Assembly: GCA_934101225.1 (NCBI GenBank)
Contig: CAKOQK010000028.1
Location: 1-15,082 of the forward strand
Source: an uncultured Bacilli bacterium
GTDB taxonomy: Bacteria; Bacillota_I; Bacilli_A; RF39; UBA660
Length of the DNA: 15,082 bases
Direction of reading: 5' to 3'
In this document: positions 6,674-14,252 of the stretch, piece after piece
Layout of the letters: the number at the start of each line of letters is the position of its first letter
Position numbering within the stretch: the first letter of the stretch is position 1
Position numbers and translations under genes: made by a program
The notes under the pieces: model-generated
What the model saw: the letters and a program-made list of their open reading frames with translations, nothing else
Databases searched by the model: none
Told to the model about the DNA's origin: nothing

Positions 6674-7328
6674 TTAATTCTCCATCTTCCATCTCTAAAA
6701 TACAATCAGCATATTCTTTAACAATAGGATTATGACTAACAACTATCACAATTTTATTTTCTTTACTTATTTGCTTCAAAATATCAAATACCTCTTTTTC
6801 ACTTTGAGAATCTAAATTTCCTGTTGGTTCATCTGCAATAATTATTTTAGGATTATTAATAAGAGCTCTAGCTATCGCTACTCTTTGTTGTTCGCCTCCA
6901 GATAACTCCTTAGGTTTATGATTAATTCTATTTCCTAGATTAAATTTAGTAAGCATGCCTTTAGCTAATTCTTTACGTTCACTTTTTTTAACATTTTTAT
7001 TTATGTATAATGGGAGCATAACATTTTCCAATGCACTTAAATTATTATTTAAATAGAATGACTGAAAAACAAAACCAATATTTTCACTTATTATTTTAGA
7101 TTTTAATTCACTATTTACATTAGTTATATCATTATCATTTAAAAAATACTTACCATTAGTTACATTATCTAAAAGTCCTAATATATTAACTAAAGTAGTT
7201 TTTCCACTACCACTTCTTCCCATTATTGCATAAAATGTATTTGTTTTAAATTCAACATTTATGTCTTTCAAAACAGCTATCTCTTTCTTTCCTAAATTAT
7301 AATTTTTATATACATGTTCTAACCTCAT
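6651..7328 (-). CDS. ABC transporter ATPase, MacB/LolD type
   Basis: The 225-aa ATPase energises the two FtsX-like permeases. Motifs in order are Walker A GRSGSGKT (37-44), Q-loop Gln89, signature LSGGE (142-146), Walker B IIIADE (162-167), D-loop GNLDS and H-loop His199. All catalytic residues are present. The length and the opening MRLEHVYKNYNLG fit the LolD/MacB family. AAGGA lies about 11 bases before the ATG. It is the first gene of an operon of three that is bracketed by the two toxin-antitoxin cassettes. Confidence 0.93.
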   Translation of the reverse strand: MRLEHVYKNYNLGKKEIAVLKDINVEFKTNTFYAIMGRSGSGKTTLVNILGLLDNVTNGKYFLNDNDITNVNSELKSKIISENIGFVFQSFYLNNNLSALENVMLPLYINKNVKKSERKELAKGMLTKFNLGNRINHKPKELSGGEQQRVAIARALINNPKIIIADEPTGNLDSQSEKEVFDILKQISKENKIVIVVSHNPIVKEYADCILEMEDGELNEIPRLN

Positions 7329-7362
7329 TTTAAATATATCCTTCCATACCTATTCTATAAAA

Positions 7363-7391
7363 AGGATAACATATCTTATTAATAAAACCAA
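7363..7391 (-). promoter_or_regulatory. Possible promoter of the ABC operon
   Basis: On the minus strand TTGGTT (7391-7386) is 17 bases from TATCCT (7368-7363), a weak match. AAGGATA near 7363 and its near-inverse ATATCCTT around 7336-7343 form an imperfect dyad downstream that could be an operator. It is divergent from toxin B's promoter. Confidence 0.3.
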
Positions 7392-7420
7392 TATGATATT
7401 AAATATTTCCACTTGTTCGC

Positions 7421-7449
7421 TTGTTTATATATTAAACTAATTGTATAAT
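7421..7449 (+). promoter_or_regulatory. Toxin B promoter
   Basis: TTGTTT (7421-7426), 17-base spacer, TATAAT (7444-7449); transcription start expected near 7456. Boxes and spacing are identical to copy A. Confidence 0.8.
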
Positions 7450-7484
7450 ACCAACTAAGGAACAATTAGTTGCTGGGTGTCTAT

Positions 7485-7513
7485 CCTCGCTTTTTAATAA
7501 TAAAAAGATGAGG
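7485..7513 (+). promoter_or_regulatory. Leader hairpin sequestering the toxin B Shine-Dalgarno
   Basis: CCTC (7485-7488) pairs with GAGG (7510-7513), and the inner CTTTTT (7490-7495) pairs with AAAAAG (7502-7507) around AATAAT. The outer arm covers the start of AGGAGGTGGT (7511-7520). Copy A keeps the hairpin with a longer outer stem and weaker inner stem, so the fold is conserved while bases change. Confidence 0.6.
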
Positions 7514-7524
7514 AGGTGGTGCAT

Positions 7525-7617
7525 ATGAGTAAAAGAAAAGTTATTATTAAATTTCTAAGATACGTATGTTTCATTATTCTATGTATATCTATTTTAGTAT
7601 ACATAGTAAAAAAATAG
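7525..7617 (+). CDS. Predicted type I toxin, 30-aa hydrophobic peptide (copy B)
   Basis: This paralogue of the peptide at 4428-4520 differs only by F6V and I14V: basic start MSKRKV, one membrane helix with Cys15 and Cys20, and a Lys-Lys end. The ATG sits at good spacing behind AGGAGGTGGT. The same reasoning as for copy A favours a membrane-acting toxin controlled by antisense RNA. Too short for standard gene finders, it is likely to be missing from automatic annotation. Confidence 0.8.
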   Translation: MSKRKVIIKFLRYVCFIILCISILVYIVKK

Positions 7618-7655
7618 ACACTTAATTACCTATGAAAACTGAGTAATTAAATGTC
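7608..7655 (-). terminator. Antisense RNA B terminator
   Basis: On the minus strand, GACATTTAATTAC (7655-7643) pairs with GTAATTAAGTGTC (7629-7617) around a 13-base loop, with one T-G wobble, followed by TATTTTTTT (7616-7608). The wobble again exists only in the minus-strand RNA. It may also end transcripts of the gene at 7778-8797. Confidence 0.8.
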
Positions 7656-7672
7656 AATACCTTAATTTATAA

Positions 7673-7720
7673 AGGATAGGCATTCAGCATTGCATAACTA
7701 AATGTTCCTTTTTTTATTTT
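7673..7720 (+). terminator. Toxin B mRNA terminator with alternative 5'-end pairing
   Basis: AGGA plus GCATT (with TAG bulge, 7673-7684) pairs with AATGT plus TCCT (7701-7709), then TTTTTTTATTTT. The change from ACATT in copy A to GCATT keeps pairing as a G-T wobble. AGGAACAATTAGT (7458-7470) and TGTCTATCCT (7478-7487) at the 5' end can pair with the same arms. Confidence 0.7.
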
Positions 7721-7743
7721 ATGTAAGTTTTCCTTACATATTC

Positions 7744-7772
7744 ATAATAGCATATTTTTATAATACTTTCAA
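7744..7772 (-). promoter_or_regulatory. Antisense RNA B promoter
   Basis: On the minus strand, TTGAAA (7772-7767), 17-base spacer, TATTAT (7749-7744); start expected near 7737. It lies a few bases past the stop of the gene at 7778-8797. Confidence 0.75.
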
Positions 7773-7777
7773 TATAA

Positions 7778-8797
7778 TTAACATCCACCAAAATCTAAAT
7801 TCTCGGTTGTACCATCTTCAAATTCAACTGTTACTACACGATTTGAAATATCATTAACATATATATCATTAAATTTTTTATCAAATTTTTTATAATTAGT
7901 TCCATGCATTGAAGATACTAATCTATTATCCGAAGATATAATTAAAATACTGCTTGGTGCATCACAACCAGAATTAATATGGATAATTTTTCTAAAATCA
8001 TAGTTTCCAATTAATTCACTTGTTTTATAATACAAATCACCATTTTTATAAAAATTTATATCATTATACTTTTTAAAAATATTTTCTAAATTTAAAACTT
8101 TACTCTTATCATAAATATCATAAGCATTATCATTTTTATCTTTTATATAAATATGATCTTGAAATTCATATAAAAAATCGTAATATTTATCAGAATCATA
8201 GCTATATATTAACTTATATGTAAAATCAAAATCACTAACGTTACATTCATAAATATCAGTTGTATTATTGTTTACAAAATATCCATAAAACGAAATTGTA
8301 TACCCTGTGTTAACAACATCTCTTCGTCTATATGTAATATACTTAGAATTTGTAAAATCACAGACAGTTTTATTTTTATAATAAACTTTCCCATTAGAAA
8401 GCTTAAGTTCATTATCTTGAATTAATTCTAAATCAGAAAAACTTTTTGAAGAATTTTTATCAAGTGAATCTAATTTATTAATTTTTATTGTAGAAAAATT
8501 TTTATAGTTACTAATATCATCGTATTCATATATTTTAAACGCATCTATATTTTCTTCGTTTTCATAAATATCATTCTTTAGTAAACTATTTTTATGTAAA
8601 TTATTATTTTGCACTGTTGTAGTTGTTGATGATACTTGTTCATCAGTTGTAGTTGTTTGTTCTACTTTATTTTTATGATAATCTTTCTTATAAAAAAGCA
8701 ATAAAATTAAAATTATTAAACATAAGATACATATTATTATTAGACTTATTGTCTTTACTTTCTTTATTTCTTGTTTTGAATTTTCATCTTTTTCCAT
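7778..8797 (-). CDS. Unrecognised membrane-anchored extracytoplasmic protein
   Basis: I do not recognise this 339-aa protein. It has a short charged cytoplasmic start (about 1-15), one strongly hydrophobic helix (about 16-36) followed by basic residues, and a Thr/Ser-rich linker with TTTTDEQ and TTTTV (about 48-61). A Lys/Asn/Asp/Tyr-rich domain follows. This suggests a type II membrane protein with an external domain; no lipobox or signal-peptidase site is evident. Four Cys lie in the external part, one being the last residue (ends DFGGC), so disulfide bonding is possible. AAAGGTG lies 11 bases before the ATG. It follows the metallophosphoesterase by 61 bases and could be the tail of that operon or a separate unit. 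Confidence 0.75.
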   Translation of the reverse strand: MEKDENSKQEIKKVKTISLIIICILCLIILILLLFYKKDYHKNKVEQTTTTDEQVSSTTTTVQNNNLHKNSLLKNDIYENEENIDAFKIYEYDDISNYKNFSTIKINKLDSLDKNSSKSFSDLELIQDNELKLSNGKVYYKNKTVCDFTNSKYITYRRRDVVNTGYTISFYGYFVNNNTTDIYECNVSDFDFTYKLIYSYDSDKYYDFLYEFQDHIYIKDKNDNAYDIYDKSKVLNLENIFKKYNDINFYKNGDLYYKTSELIGNYDFRKIIHINSGCDAPSSILIISSDNRLVSSMHGTNYKKFDKKFNDIYVNDISNRVVTVEFEDGTTENLDFGGC

Positions 8798-8858
8798 TAA
8801 CTCAACACCTTTTCTATCATAAGAATAGCAAATATTTATCTTTATGTATATATGATTT

Positions 8859-9737
8859 TTACCTCATGTTAGTAAATTTTCTAATTGTATCCATTGGTCC
8901 ATCACTATTTAAGATTTCATTTTCTAACTTTCTTCGATCAAATCTAACCAAAACCTTTTGAACATCAAACCCTTGATTATTTCTTTTTTCTTTTAAGATA
9001 ACATAAGATGCTGTATCAACTGGATCATTTCCATAAGCCATACCAATAGCTCTTAAGGTATAAAATGAGGTGTTTTTTCCTTTTTCAAACATTTCAAAAT
9101 GAACATGTCCTTGAAATATGTGATCATAATCAGTTACTTTCCTACCATTAAATAATGGTTCATTCATTGCAGATATTATTCCTTTAGCTTCTTCACTATT
9201 TTCTCCTAGAAATTTAATCTTATTTGCCATATCAAGTTTTTGTTCTTGACTATTAGTATATAAAAATTGTTTATATGCATCTATGCCGTTTTTATAATTA
9301 GCCTGATAAGACCACGTACTATTTTTAGTATAATCAAATCTACAATCATTTGCAAAATGACATAATGCGATTTTCTTACCGCCCAAACATAAATCAATAA
9401 AATGAGGATATAAATTTATTATTCCTATTTCATAACTATTTAAATTAGATAACGTCCATAAATAGCTTTCTTCTTTTTCTTCTGTAAAATAACTTTTAAA
9501 AGGATCTATTCCAAGAGTAATATAATCTTCACTATTACCAGCTATTGATTTAACATTATATTCGTCAAATAACTCCATTATTTCCTTAGGACTAGGTCCA
9601 ACTCCAACATTATCCCCTAAAGAATATATTTCTGTTATTCCTTTATTTTTCATATCTTTTAAACATGCCATAGTTGGCACTAACAAACTATGTGCATCGG
9701 TGATAATTCCGATACATCTACCCGTATATTCATTCAT
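8859..9737 (-). CDS. Calcineurin-like metallophosphoesterase
   Basis: The 292-aa protein contains the metal-binding blocks of the family in order: DAH (Asp14, His16), GDNVGVGP (Asp42), GNSED (Asn68, where many members have GNHD), His127 and GHVHFEMF (His211, His213). GDxVGxGP is typical of the YfcE/MJ0936-like single-domain branch, probably hydrolysing a phosphodiester or phosphomonoester with two bound metals. The substrate cannot be read from sequence. Its ATG is one base after the miaA stop, with AGAAGG about 10 bases upstream, so it is co-transcribed with miaA. Confidence 0.85.
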   Translation of the reverse strand: MNEYTGRCIGIITDAHSLLVPTMACLKDMKNKGITEIYSLGDNVGVGPSPKEIMELFDEYNVKSIAGNSEDYITLGIDPFKSYFTEEKEESYLWTLSNLNSYEIGIINLYPHFIDLCLGGKKIALCHFANDCRFDYTKNSTWSYQANYKNGIDAYKQFLYTNSQEQKLDMANKIKFLGENSEEAKGIISAMNEPLFNGRKVTDYDHIFQGHVHFEMFEKGKNTSFYTLRAIGMAYGNDPVDTASYVILKEKRNNQGFDVQKVLVRFDRRKLENEILNSDGPMDTIRKFTNMR

Positions 9738-9738
9738 T

Positions 9739-10593
9739 TTATTTATTTCCTTCTAAGTATGTAATAATTTCTTTATAAGTATCATCATAACATTTATCTA
9801 ACTTAAACCATTTAACATCCATTTGATTCTTAAACCAAGTATATTGTCTTTTAGCATAATGTCTACTATTTTTCTTAATTAAGTCTAAAGCCTCATCCAA
9901 ACTTATTTTACCATCAAAGTACATATATAATTCCTTATAGCCAATACAAGTAAGCACTGCCTTTGAATAAATATGTTCATCATACAATTTTCTTGCTTCT
10001 TCAATTAATCCATCTTTAACCATTATATCAACACGCCTATTAATTCGATCATATAAAACATCCCTATCCAAATCAATAGCAATAAATTTAGCATCATATA
10101 ATAATTCATTACCTTTATTATCATAATCTTCTTTTTTATTAAGTGCTCTTATTAATCTCTTTCGATTATTTACGTGTATATCAAGATTAGGATATTTTTC
10201 TTTAACTTTTTTATATAATTCTTCATTAGAAATATCATCATAAGTATCATAAGAAGTATCATCCTCAAACACATAATTATATAACCCTGCTTTAATATAT
10301 AAACCAGTACCACCTACAATTATAATATTTTTATCCTTATTATTATCTAATATATTTCTTAAATCTTTTTGATAATCATAAACTGTATACATATCATTTT
10401 TATCAACTATATCAAATAAATAATGAGGAACACCTTCTTTTTCTTCTTCTTTTATTTTAGCAGTTGCAATATCAAGATCTTTATAAACTTGTAAAGAATC
10501 TGCATTAACTACTATTCCATTATATTTTTTTGCTAAATCAACACTTAATCTTGTTTTATAACTAGCCGTTGCCCCACATACTACTATTATCAT
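9739..10593 (-). CDS. miaA: tRNA dimethylallyltransferase MiaA
   Basis: MiaA transfers a dimethylallyl group to N6 of A37 in tRNAs that read UNN codons. The 284-aa protein shows the P-loop-like GATASYKT (7-14), NADSLQVYKDLDIATAK (30-46), VPHYLFDIVD (55-64), GGTGLYIKAG (94-103), an RRVD...GLIEEA segment (187-200), IGYKEL (217-222) and a C-terminal RQYTWFK. The P-loop is odd: Tyr12 (codon TAT) replaces the Gly that precedes the Lys in most members (GPTASGKT). Length is slightly below the usual 300-310. It starts one base after the mutL stop. Confidence 0.95.
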   Translation of the reverse strand: MIIVVCGATASYKTRLSVDLAKKYNGIVVNADSLQVYKDLDIATAKIKEEEKEGVPHYLFDIVDKNDMYTVYDYQKDLRNILDNNKDKNIIIVGGTGLYIKAGLYNYVFEDDTSYDTYDDISNEELYKKVKEKYPNLDIHVNNRKRLIRALNKKEDYDNKGNELLYDAKFIAIDLDRDVLYDRINRRVDIMVKDGLIEEARKLYDEHIYSKAVLTCIGYKELYMYFDGKISLDEALDLIKKNSRHYAKRQYTWFKNQMDVKWFKLDKCYDDTYKEIITYLEGNK

Positions 10594-10594
10594 C

Positions 10595-12391
10595 TTAATT
10601 CATTACCCTCTTAAATAATCTTTCTAATTCATACTTAGTAAATGTAATAATGGTTGGTCTTCCATGCGGACAATTATAAGGATTATCACATTTAACTAAT
10701 TGATTTAAAATACTTTCAGCTTCTTCCATTGTAATTGAAGTATTTCCTTTAACACTCATCTTACAAGCACAAGTAGCAGAAATATTATCAATAAATCTAA
10801 CTCTATCAAAATCTTTAGGCATTTCTAATATATAATCAATAATTCTTCGAATATTTTCTTCTTCATAACCTGAAATTAACCAAGTTGGATGGGTTTTAAT
10901 AATAATCGTATTTATTCCAAAATCATCAATAACAAAACCTAAATCAGTTAAAACTTTTTTATTGTCTTGTAATTTTAAATAATCACTAGGAGATAGTTCA
11001 ATACTTATGGGAATAAGTAAATCAGTTGTTTTAATTTTATCATCATATAATGCATTTCTAATCTTTTCATAATTAATTCTTTCTTGAGCAGCATGTTGAT
11101 CTATTAAATACATCGCATTATCATTTTGTGCAATTATATAAGTTCCCATAACTAATCCACAAGGATAAAATTCAATTTTTTTAATCTCCTCATTCTTTTC
11201 ATTAACTTTAAAATCCATAGATACTTGTTCTTTTTCACTTGGACTATCATTAATAGAATCATTAATAGAATCATTAATAAATAAAGGAGTCTCCTCTATA
11301 ACATAATCTTCTTCACTATCATTATTAAAAGATTTATCAACTTCACTTACTGTTTGAATAGGAATATTTATTTGTTTACTTTCTTTAACTTCTACATTTG
11401 GCACTAATAAGCTATTATATAAGGCATCTTTAATAGTGCTAGTAATTAAACTAGTTAAACTATCTATCTTACTAAATTTAATATCTTGTTTAGTTGGATG
11501 AATATTTACATCTATTAAAGTAGGATCGGTTTCAATCTTTAAAACTACCACAGGATATTTAATATCAGGTTTATATGTGTAATAAGCATCATTAATAGTT
11601 TTATTTACCTCAGCATTTTTAACTACTCTACCATTAACTATTGTAATCATAAAATTACGATTAGACTTTAATACACATGGTTTACAAATATATCCAGAAA
11701 TATCATAATCATCGTTACTAGCGTTTATCTTAACCATATTTTTACTAATATTTGCTCCAAATAATTCATGTATTACTTTAAGCAAATTATTACTACCAGT
11801 TGTTTCTATTAATGTATTTCCATTATTCATAAGTTTAAATGAAATATTAGGATAACTAAGTGCTAATTTCTCCACATAATTAGTTATATAACTAAGTTCA
11901 GTAACCTCACTCTTTAAATATTTAAGTCTAGCAGGAGTATTATAAAATAAGTCTCTAACTATAACAATAGTTCCTTTTCTTAAATCACATGATGAAGTAT
12001 TTTCTAACTTACCGCCATTTATTTCTAAATAAGTTCCTTCTTTTCCATCACTAGTTCTTAGACTAACTTTAGAAACAGACGCAATTGATGGAAGTGCTTC
12101 ACCTCTAAAGCCAAGCGAATTAATAAAGAATAAATCTTCTAATTTATATATTTTACTAGTTGCATGTCTTTTAAACGCTAAAAGAGCATCTTCTTGATTC
12201 ATTCCAATTCCATCATCAGTTATCATTATTTCTTTTAATCCTGAATTAATTAGTTCTATTTTAATTGATTTACTCTGAGCATCTATTGAATTTTCAACTA
12301 ACTCCTTAACTACATTAGCAGCCTTCTCTACTACCTCTCCAGCAGCTATTTTATTGGATAAATCTTCATCCATTACTCTAATTCTTGTCAT
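10595..12391 (-). CDS. mutL: DNA mismatch repair protein MutL (endonuclease type)
   Basis: MutL couples mismatch recognition to strand removal. The N-terminal GHKL ATPase has the KELVENSIDA motif (about 29-38), DDGIG (60-64) and GFRGEAL (about 95-101). A variable linker (about 330-400) follows, with INDSINDSINDS from a 12-bp tandem repeat at 11247-11280. The C-terminal dimer domain has the metal-binding endonuclease motif DQHAAQERINYE (about 432-443), ACKMSVKGN and CPHGRP, so it should nick DNA itself, as in Bacillus MutL. Length (598 aa) is normal. It starts 3 bases after the yqeH stop. No mutS lies in the window. Confidence 0.97.
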   Translation of the reverse strand: MTRIRVMDEDLSNKIAAGEVVEKAANVVKELVENSIDAQSKSIKIELINSGLKEIMITDDGIGMNQEDALLAFKRHATSKIYKLEDLFFINSLGFRGEALPSIASVSKVSLRTSDGKEGTYLEINGGKLENTSSCDLRKGTIVIVRDLFYNTPARLKYLKSEVTELSYITNYVEKLALSYPNISFKLMNNGNTLIETTGSNNLLKVIHELFGANISKNMVKINASNDDYDISGYICKPCVLKSNRNFMITIVNGRVVKNAEVNKTINDAYYTYKPDIKYPVVVLKIETDPTLIDVNIHPTKQDIKFSKIDSLTSLITSTIKDALYNSLLVPNVEVKESKQINIPIQTVSEVDKSFNNDSEEDYVIEETPLFINDSINDSINDSPSEKEQVSMDFKVNEKNEEIKKIEFYPCGLVMGTYIIAQNDNAMYLIDQHAAQERINYEKIRNALYDDKIKTTDLLIPISIELSPSDYLKLQDNKKVLTDLGFVIDDFGINTIIIKTHPTWLISGYEEENIRRIIDYILEMPKDFDRVRFIDNISATCACKMSVKGNTSITMEEAESILNQLVKCDNPYNCPHGRPTIITFTKYELERLFKRVMN

Positions 12392-12394
12392 AAA

Positions 12395-13348
12395 CTACTT
12401 AAACACACTTTCTCTAAACTCTAATAAACTACTGTCAATATTAGATACACAAATGGTACATTCATTTTTAACATTTATAAAACCTAACCCATAAATTACA
12501 ACATCACAATTTGAATTTATCTTTTCATTATATGTAAAGCTTATATCATCTTTATAATACTTTTTAATCTCTAAGTCATAAGCTGAATAAATAGTTATAC
12601 TTGTAGCAATTGAAAACTTAAGATAAAATTTATCTATTTTAAGTACTTCTCCATCTTTCATTTGATATGTTAATGGTTTAATTATTTTCTTTATTGGACA
12701 ATTTACTTCATAACTATCAGTTACAAACCCAGGTGAATCAATTATAGTTAAATTATTATTAACATTCAATCTTATAAAATCTAAAGTAGTATTCTTACTA
12801 CTACTTATAGTAGTTTTAGTTAATTTAGAATCAAAGGCATCTAAAATATTATTTATTAATGTACTTTTACCTGAATTAGTTTCCCCTAAAATATAACATT
12901 CCCTAATATTATTAGTTATTAAATAATTAATTAAAGAATCTATTCCATAACCATTAACACTACTAACAAATCTAACATTATTTATATTATAATTATTCAT
13001 TATATATTTTCTAATATTATCAATTTTAATATCTTTAGGAATTACATCTATTTTAGATACTAATAACAATTTTTTACCTTTAATCTTATTATATATATTA
13101 ATTATTTTATCTGATAAAGATAAAAAATCACACATAAATATTGTAAATTTATCATCACTATTAACTAAATATAATATCTCTTCAACCCTTTTAGGAACAG
13201 TATCATTAATATTAACCCCATAATGCATTAATTTAAAACATCTCATACAATATTTAGCATCATTTAATTTATTTTCTGGAACATATCCTTTAGCATCTTT
13301 ATTACTATACTGTAATTTAGCCCCACATCCAAAGCATATTCTACTCAT
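12395..13348 (-). CDS. yqeH: YqeH-like circularly permuted GTPase, ribosome assembly
   Basis: YqeH assists 30S subunit maturation in Bacilli. The 317-aa protein opens with a zinc finger (Cys5, Cys8, then CMRCF) and shows the permuted G-motif order of the family: G4 as SKID, G5 as SSVNG, G1 as GETNSGKS, a Thr-rich switch with TTLD, and G3 as DSPG. The C-terminal region is shorter than in Bacillus subtilis YqeH (about 366 aa). AAGGAG sits 6-7 bases before the ATG, which overlaps the yqeG end by 8 bases. Lineage-typical shortening is more likely than damage, as the frame is clean. Confidence 0.9.
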   Translation of the reverse strand: MSRICFGCGAKLQYSNKDAKGYVPENKLNDAKYCMRCFKLMHYGVNINDTVPKRVEEILYLVNSDDKFTIFMCDFLSLSDKIINIYNKIKGKKLLLVSKIDVIPKDIKIDNIRKYIMNNYNINNVRFVSSVNGYGIDSLINYLITNNIRECYILGETNSGKSTLINNILDAFDSKLTKTTISSSKNTTLDFIRLNVNNNLTIIDSPGFVTDSYEVNCPIKKIIKPLTYQMKDGEVLKIDKFYLKFSIATSITIYSAYDLEIKKYYKDDISFTYNEKINSNCDVVIYGLGFINVKNECTICVSNIDSSLLEFRESVFK

Positions 13349-13865
13349 AATATTCTCCTTTTTTTAATAATTCTTTTTTCTCTAACTTATTATAAATAAA
13401 TGGTTCAATAAATCTATTAAATTTAGTTAAAACAAAATCAGTATTACCTATCGGATTAACTAAAATACTTAATAATTCTAATCTATTAGCCCCATAAATA
13501 TCAGTTAATAATTGATCACCTACGCATGCTATTTGAATAGGTTTAAGTCTATATAAACTCATAACTTTTTTATATTTTTTACTAAATGGTTTTCCAGCAA
13601 AATAAGCAGAATCAACATTTAATATTTCTTTAAATGGTTCTACTCTCTTTTTAGTAGAATTAGATATAATTAATATTTTTAAATTTAATTCTTTTATATC
13701 TTCTATTAAATCTTTTAACTTCTTAGAAGGTTTATTCATATTTAAAGGAGCTAGTGTATTATCTAAATCAAAAATAACACATTTAATTCCCTTTTTCTTT
13801 AATTTATTATAATCTATATCATAAACACTTTTATAGTACATATCAGGTACAAATTTATCTAACAT
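13341..13865 (-). CDS. yqeG: YqeG-family HAD phosphatase
   Basis: This 174-aa haloacid-dehalogenase phosphatase has the nucleophile motif FDLDNTLAPL near residue 33, motif II ISNST, the Lys of AGKPFSKKY, and the acidic motif GDQLLTDIYGANR. These and the size fit YqeG (YqeG-type HAD IIIA phosphatase), related to phosphatidylglycerophosphate phosphatases. In Bacilli yqeG stands directly before yqeH, as here. GAGGG lies about 6 bases before the ATG. It is the first gene of the run yqeG-yqeH-mutL-miaA-metallophosphoesterase. Confidence 0.9.
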   Translation of the reverse strand: MLDKFVPDMYYKSVYDIDYNKLKKKGIKCVIFDLDNTLAPLNMNKPSKKLKDLIEDIKELNLKILIISNSTKKRVEPFKEILNVDSAYFAGKPFSKKYKKVMSLYRLKPIQIACVGDQLLTDIYGANRLELLSILVNPIGNTDFVLTKFNRFIEPFIYNKLEKKELLKKGEYYE

Positions 13866-13891
13866 AATATCCCTCGATTTCTTATATCAAA

Positions 13892-13900
13892 ATTGTATCA
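13892..13900 (-). promoter_or_regulatory. Possible extended -10 promoter of the yqeG operon
   Basis: On the minus strand TGATACAAT gives a TGn extended -10 with TACAAT, about 27 bases before the yqeG start codon. There is no convincing -35 box, as allowed for extended -10 promoters. Confidence 0.4.
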
Positions 13901-13940
13901 AATTTACTTGATAAAGAAAAGAATTTAAATTATTTAAAAC

Positions 13941-13981
13941 AAAAAAAGAAATACTAGTTTTCTTTTAATATTAGTATTTCT
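13941..13981 (-). terminator. Rho-independent terminator between sigK and yqeG
   Basis: On the minus strand AGAAATACTA (13981-13972) pairs with TAGTATTTCT (13956-13947) around a 15-base loop, followed by TTTTTT. It would stop transcripts from sigK, or from anything in the 270 bases below it, before yqeG. The plus strand reads a comparable stem but with a weaker T-run. Confidence 0.7.
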
Positions 13982-14252
13982 TCTTTTAATTACTACAAAA
14001 TAATATAAACGAATTTCTATCTATAATCTTTTTAGAGAACTCTTTTCAATAACATATATTATTTGATAATTCACAAAATAAAAGTCTTTTAAGTCATCTA
14101 ATTTATTCAAAGACACAGTTAATTGAATGGGCTCAACTTTTATCTAAATTGATAAAAAATATGGATTTAATGTACTTCCATTACCATTAATTATATTAAC
14201 ACTTGACGACTATAGGTTATTTATTGTATAGAAGAAATTTTTTTAAGTTTGC
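13982..14252 (-). other. Gene-poor spacer below sigK
   Basis: No convincing gene is seen here. On the minus strand an open frame of about 40 codons (14143-14021), beginning IKVEPIQLTV after an in-frame TAG and reaching a TAG at 14021, extends upstream through that stop as NGNGSTLNPYFLSI. It lacks a start codon and ribosome binding site and may be chance or a decayed gene end. Confidence 0.3.

Larger units (their letters stand above)
7608..7737 (-). ncRNA. Predicted antisense antitoxin RNA (copy B)
   Basis: Bounded by the promoter at 7744-7772 and the terminator at 7608-7655, this RNA of about 130 bases overlaps the 3' end of toxin B mRNA. Its 5' hairpin ATGTAAG/CTTACAT is stronger than in copy A. 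Sequence divergence from antisense A is concentrated in the terminator loop and the linker, the likely places for recognition. Confidence 0.75.
7398..7772 (+). repeat. Direct repeat, copy B: type I toxin-antitoxin cassette
   Basis: This is the second copy of the cassette at 4301-4668, in the same orientation, between the ABC ATPase start and the 3' end of the gene at 7778-8797. All functional elements are conserved in order and spacing. The main differences are a longer loop in the antisense terminator (13 bases against 6), the linker between that hairpin and the toxin terminator, and scattered substitutions. Confidence 0.9.

Noticed and set aside
8653..8961. Plus-strand hydrophobic open frame
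   Set aside because: Antisense to the 7778-8797 gene start and the metallophosphoesterase end; no start signals.
14203..14232. Plus-strand promoter TTGACG-18-TATAGA
   Set aside because: Spacing is one base long, no plus-strand gene follows, and it would only transcribe against sigK.
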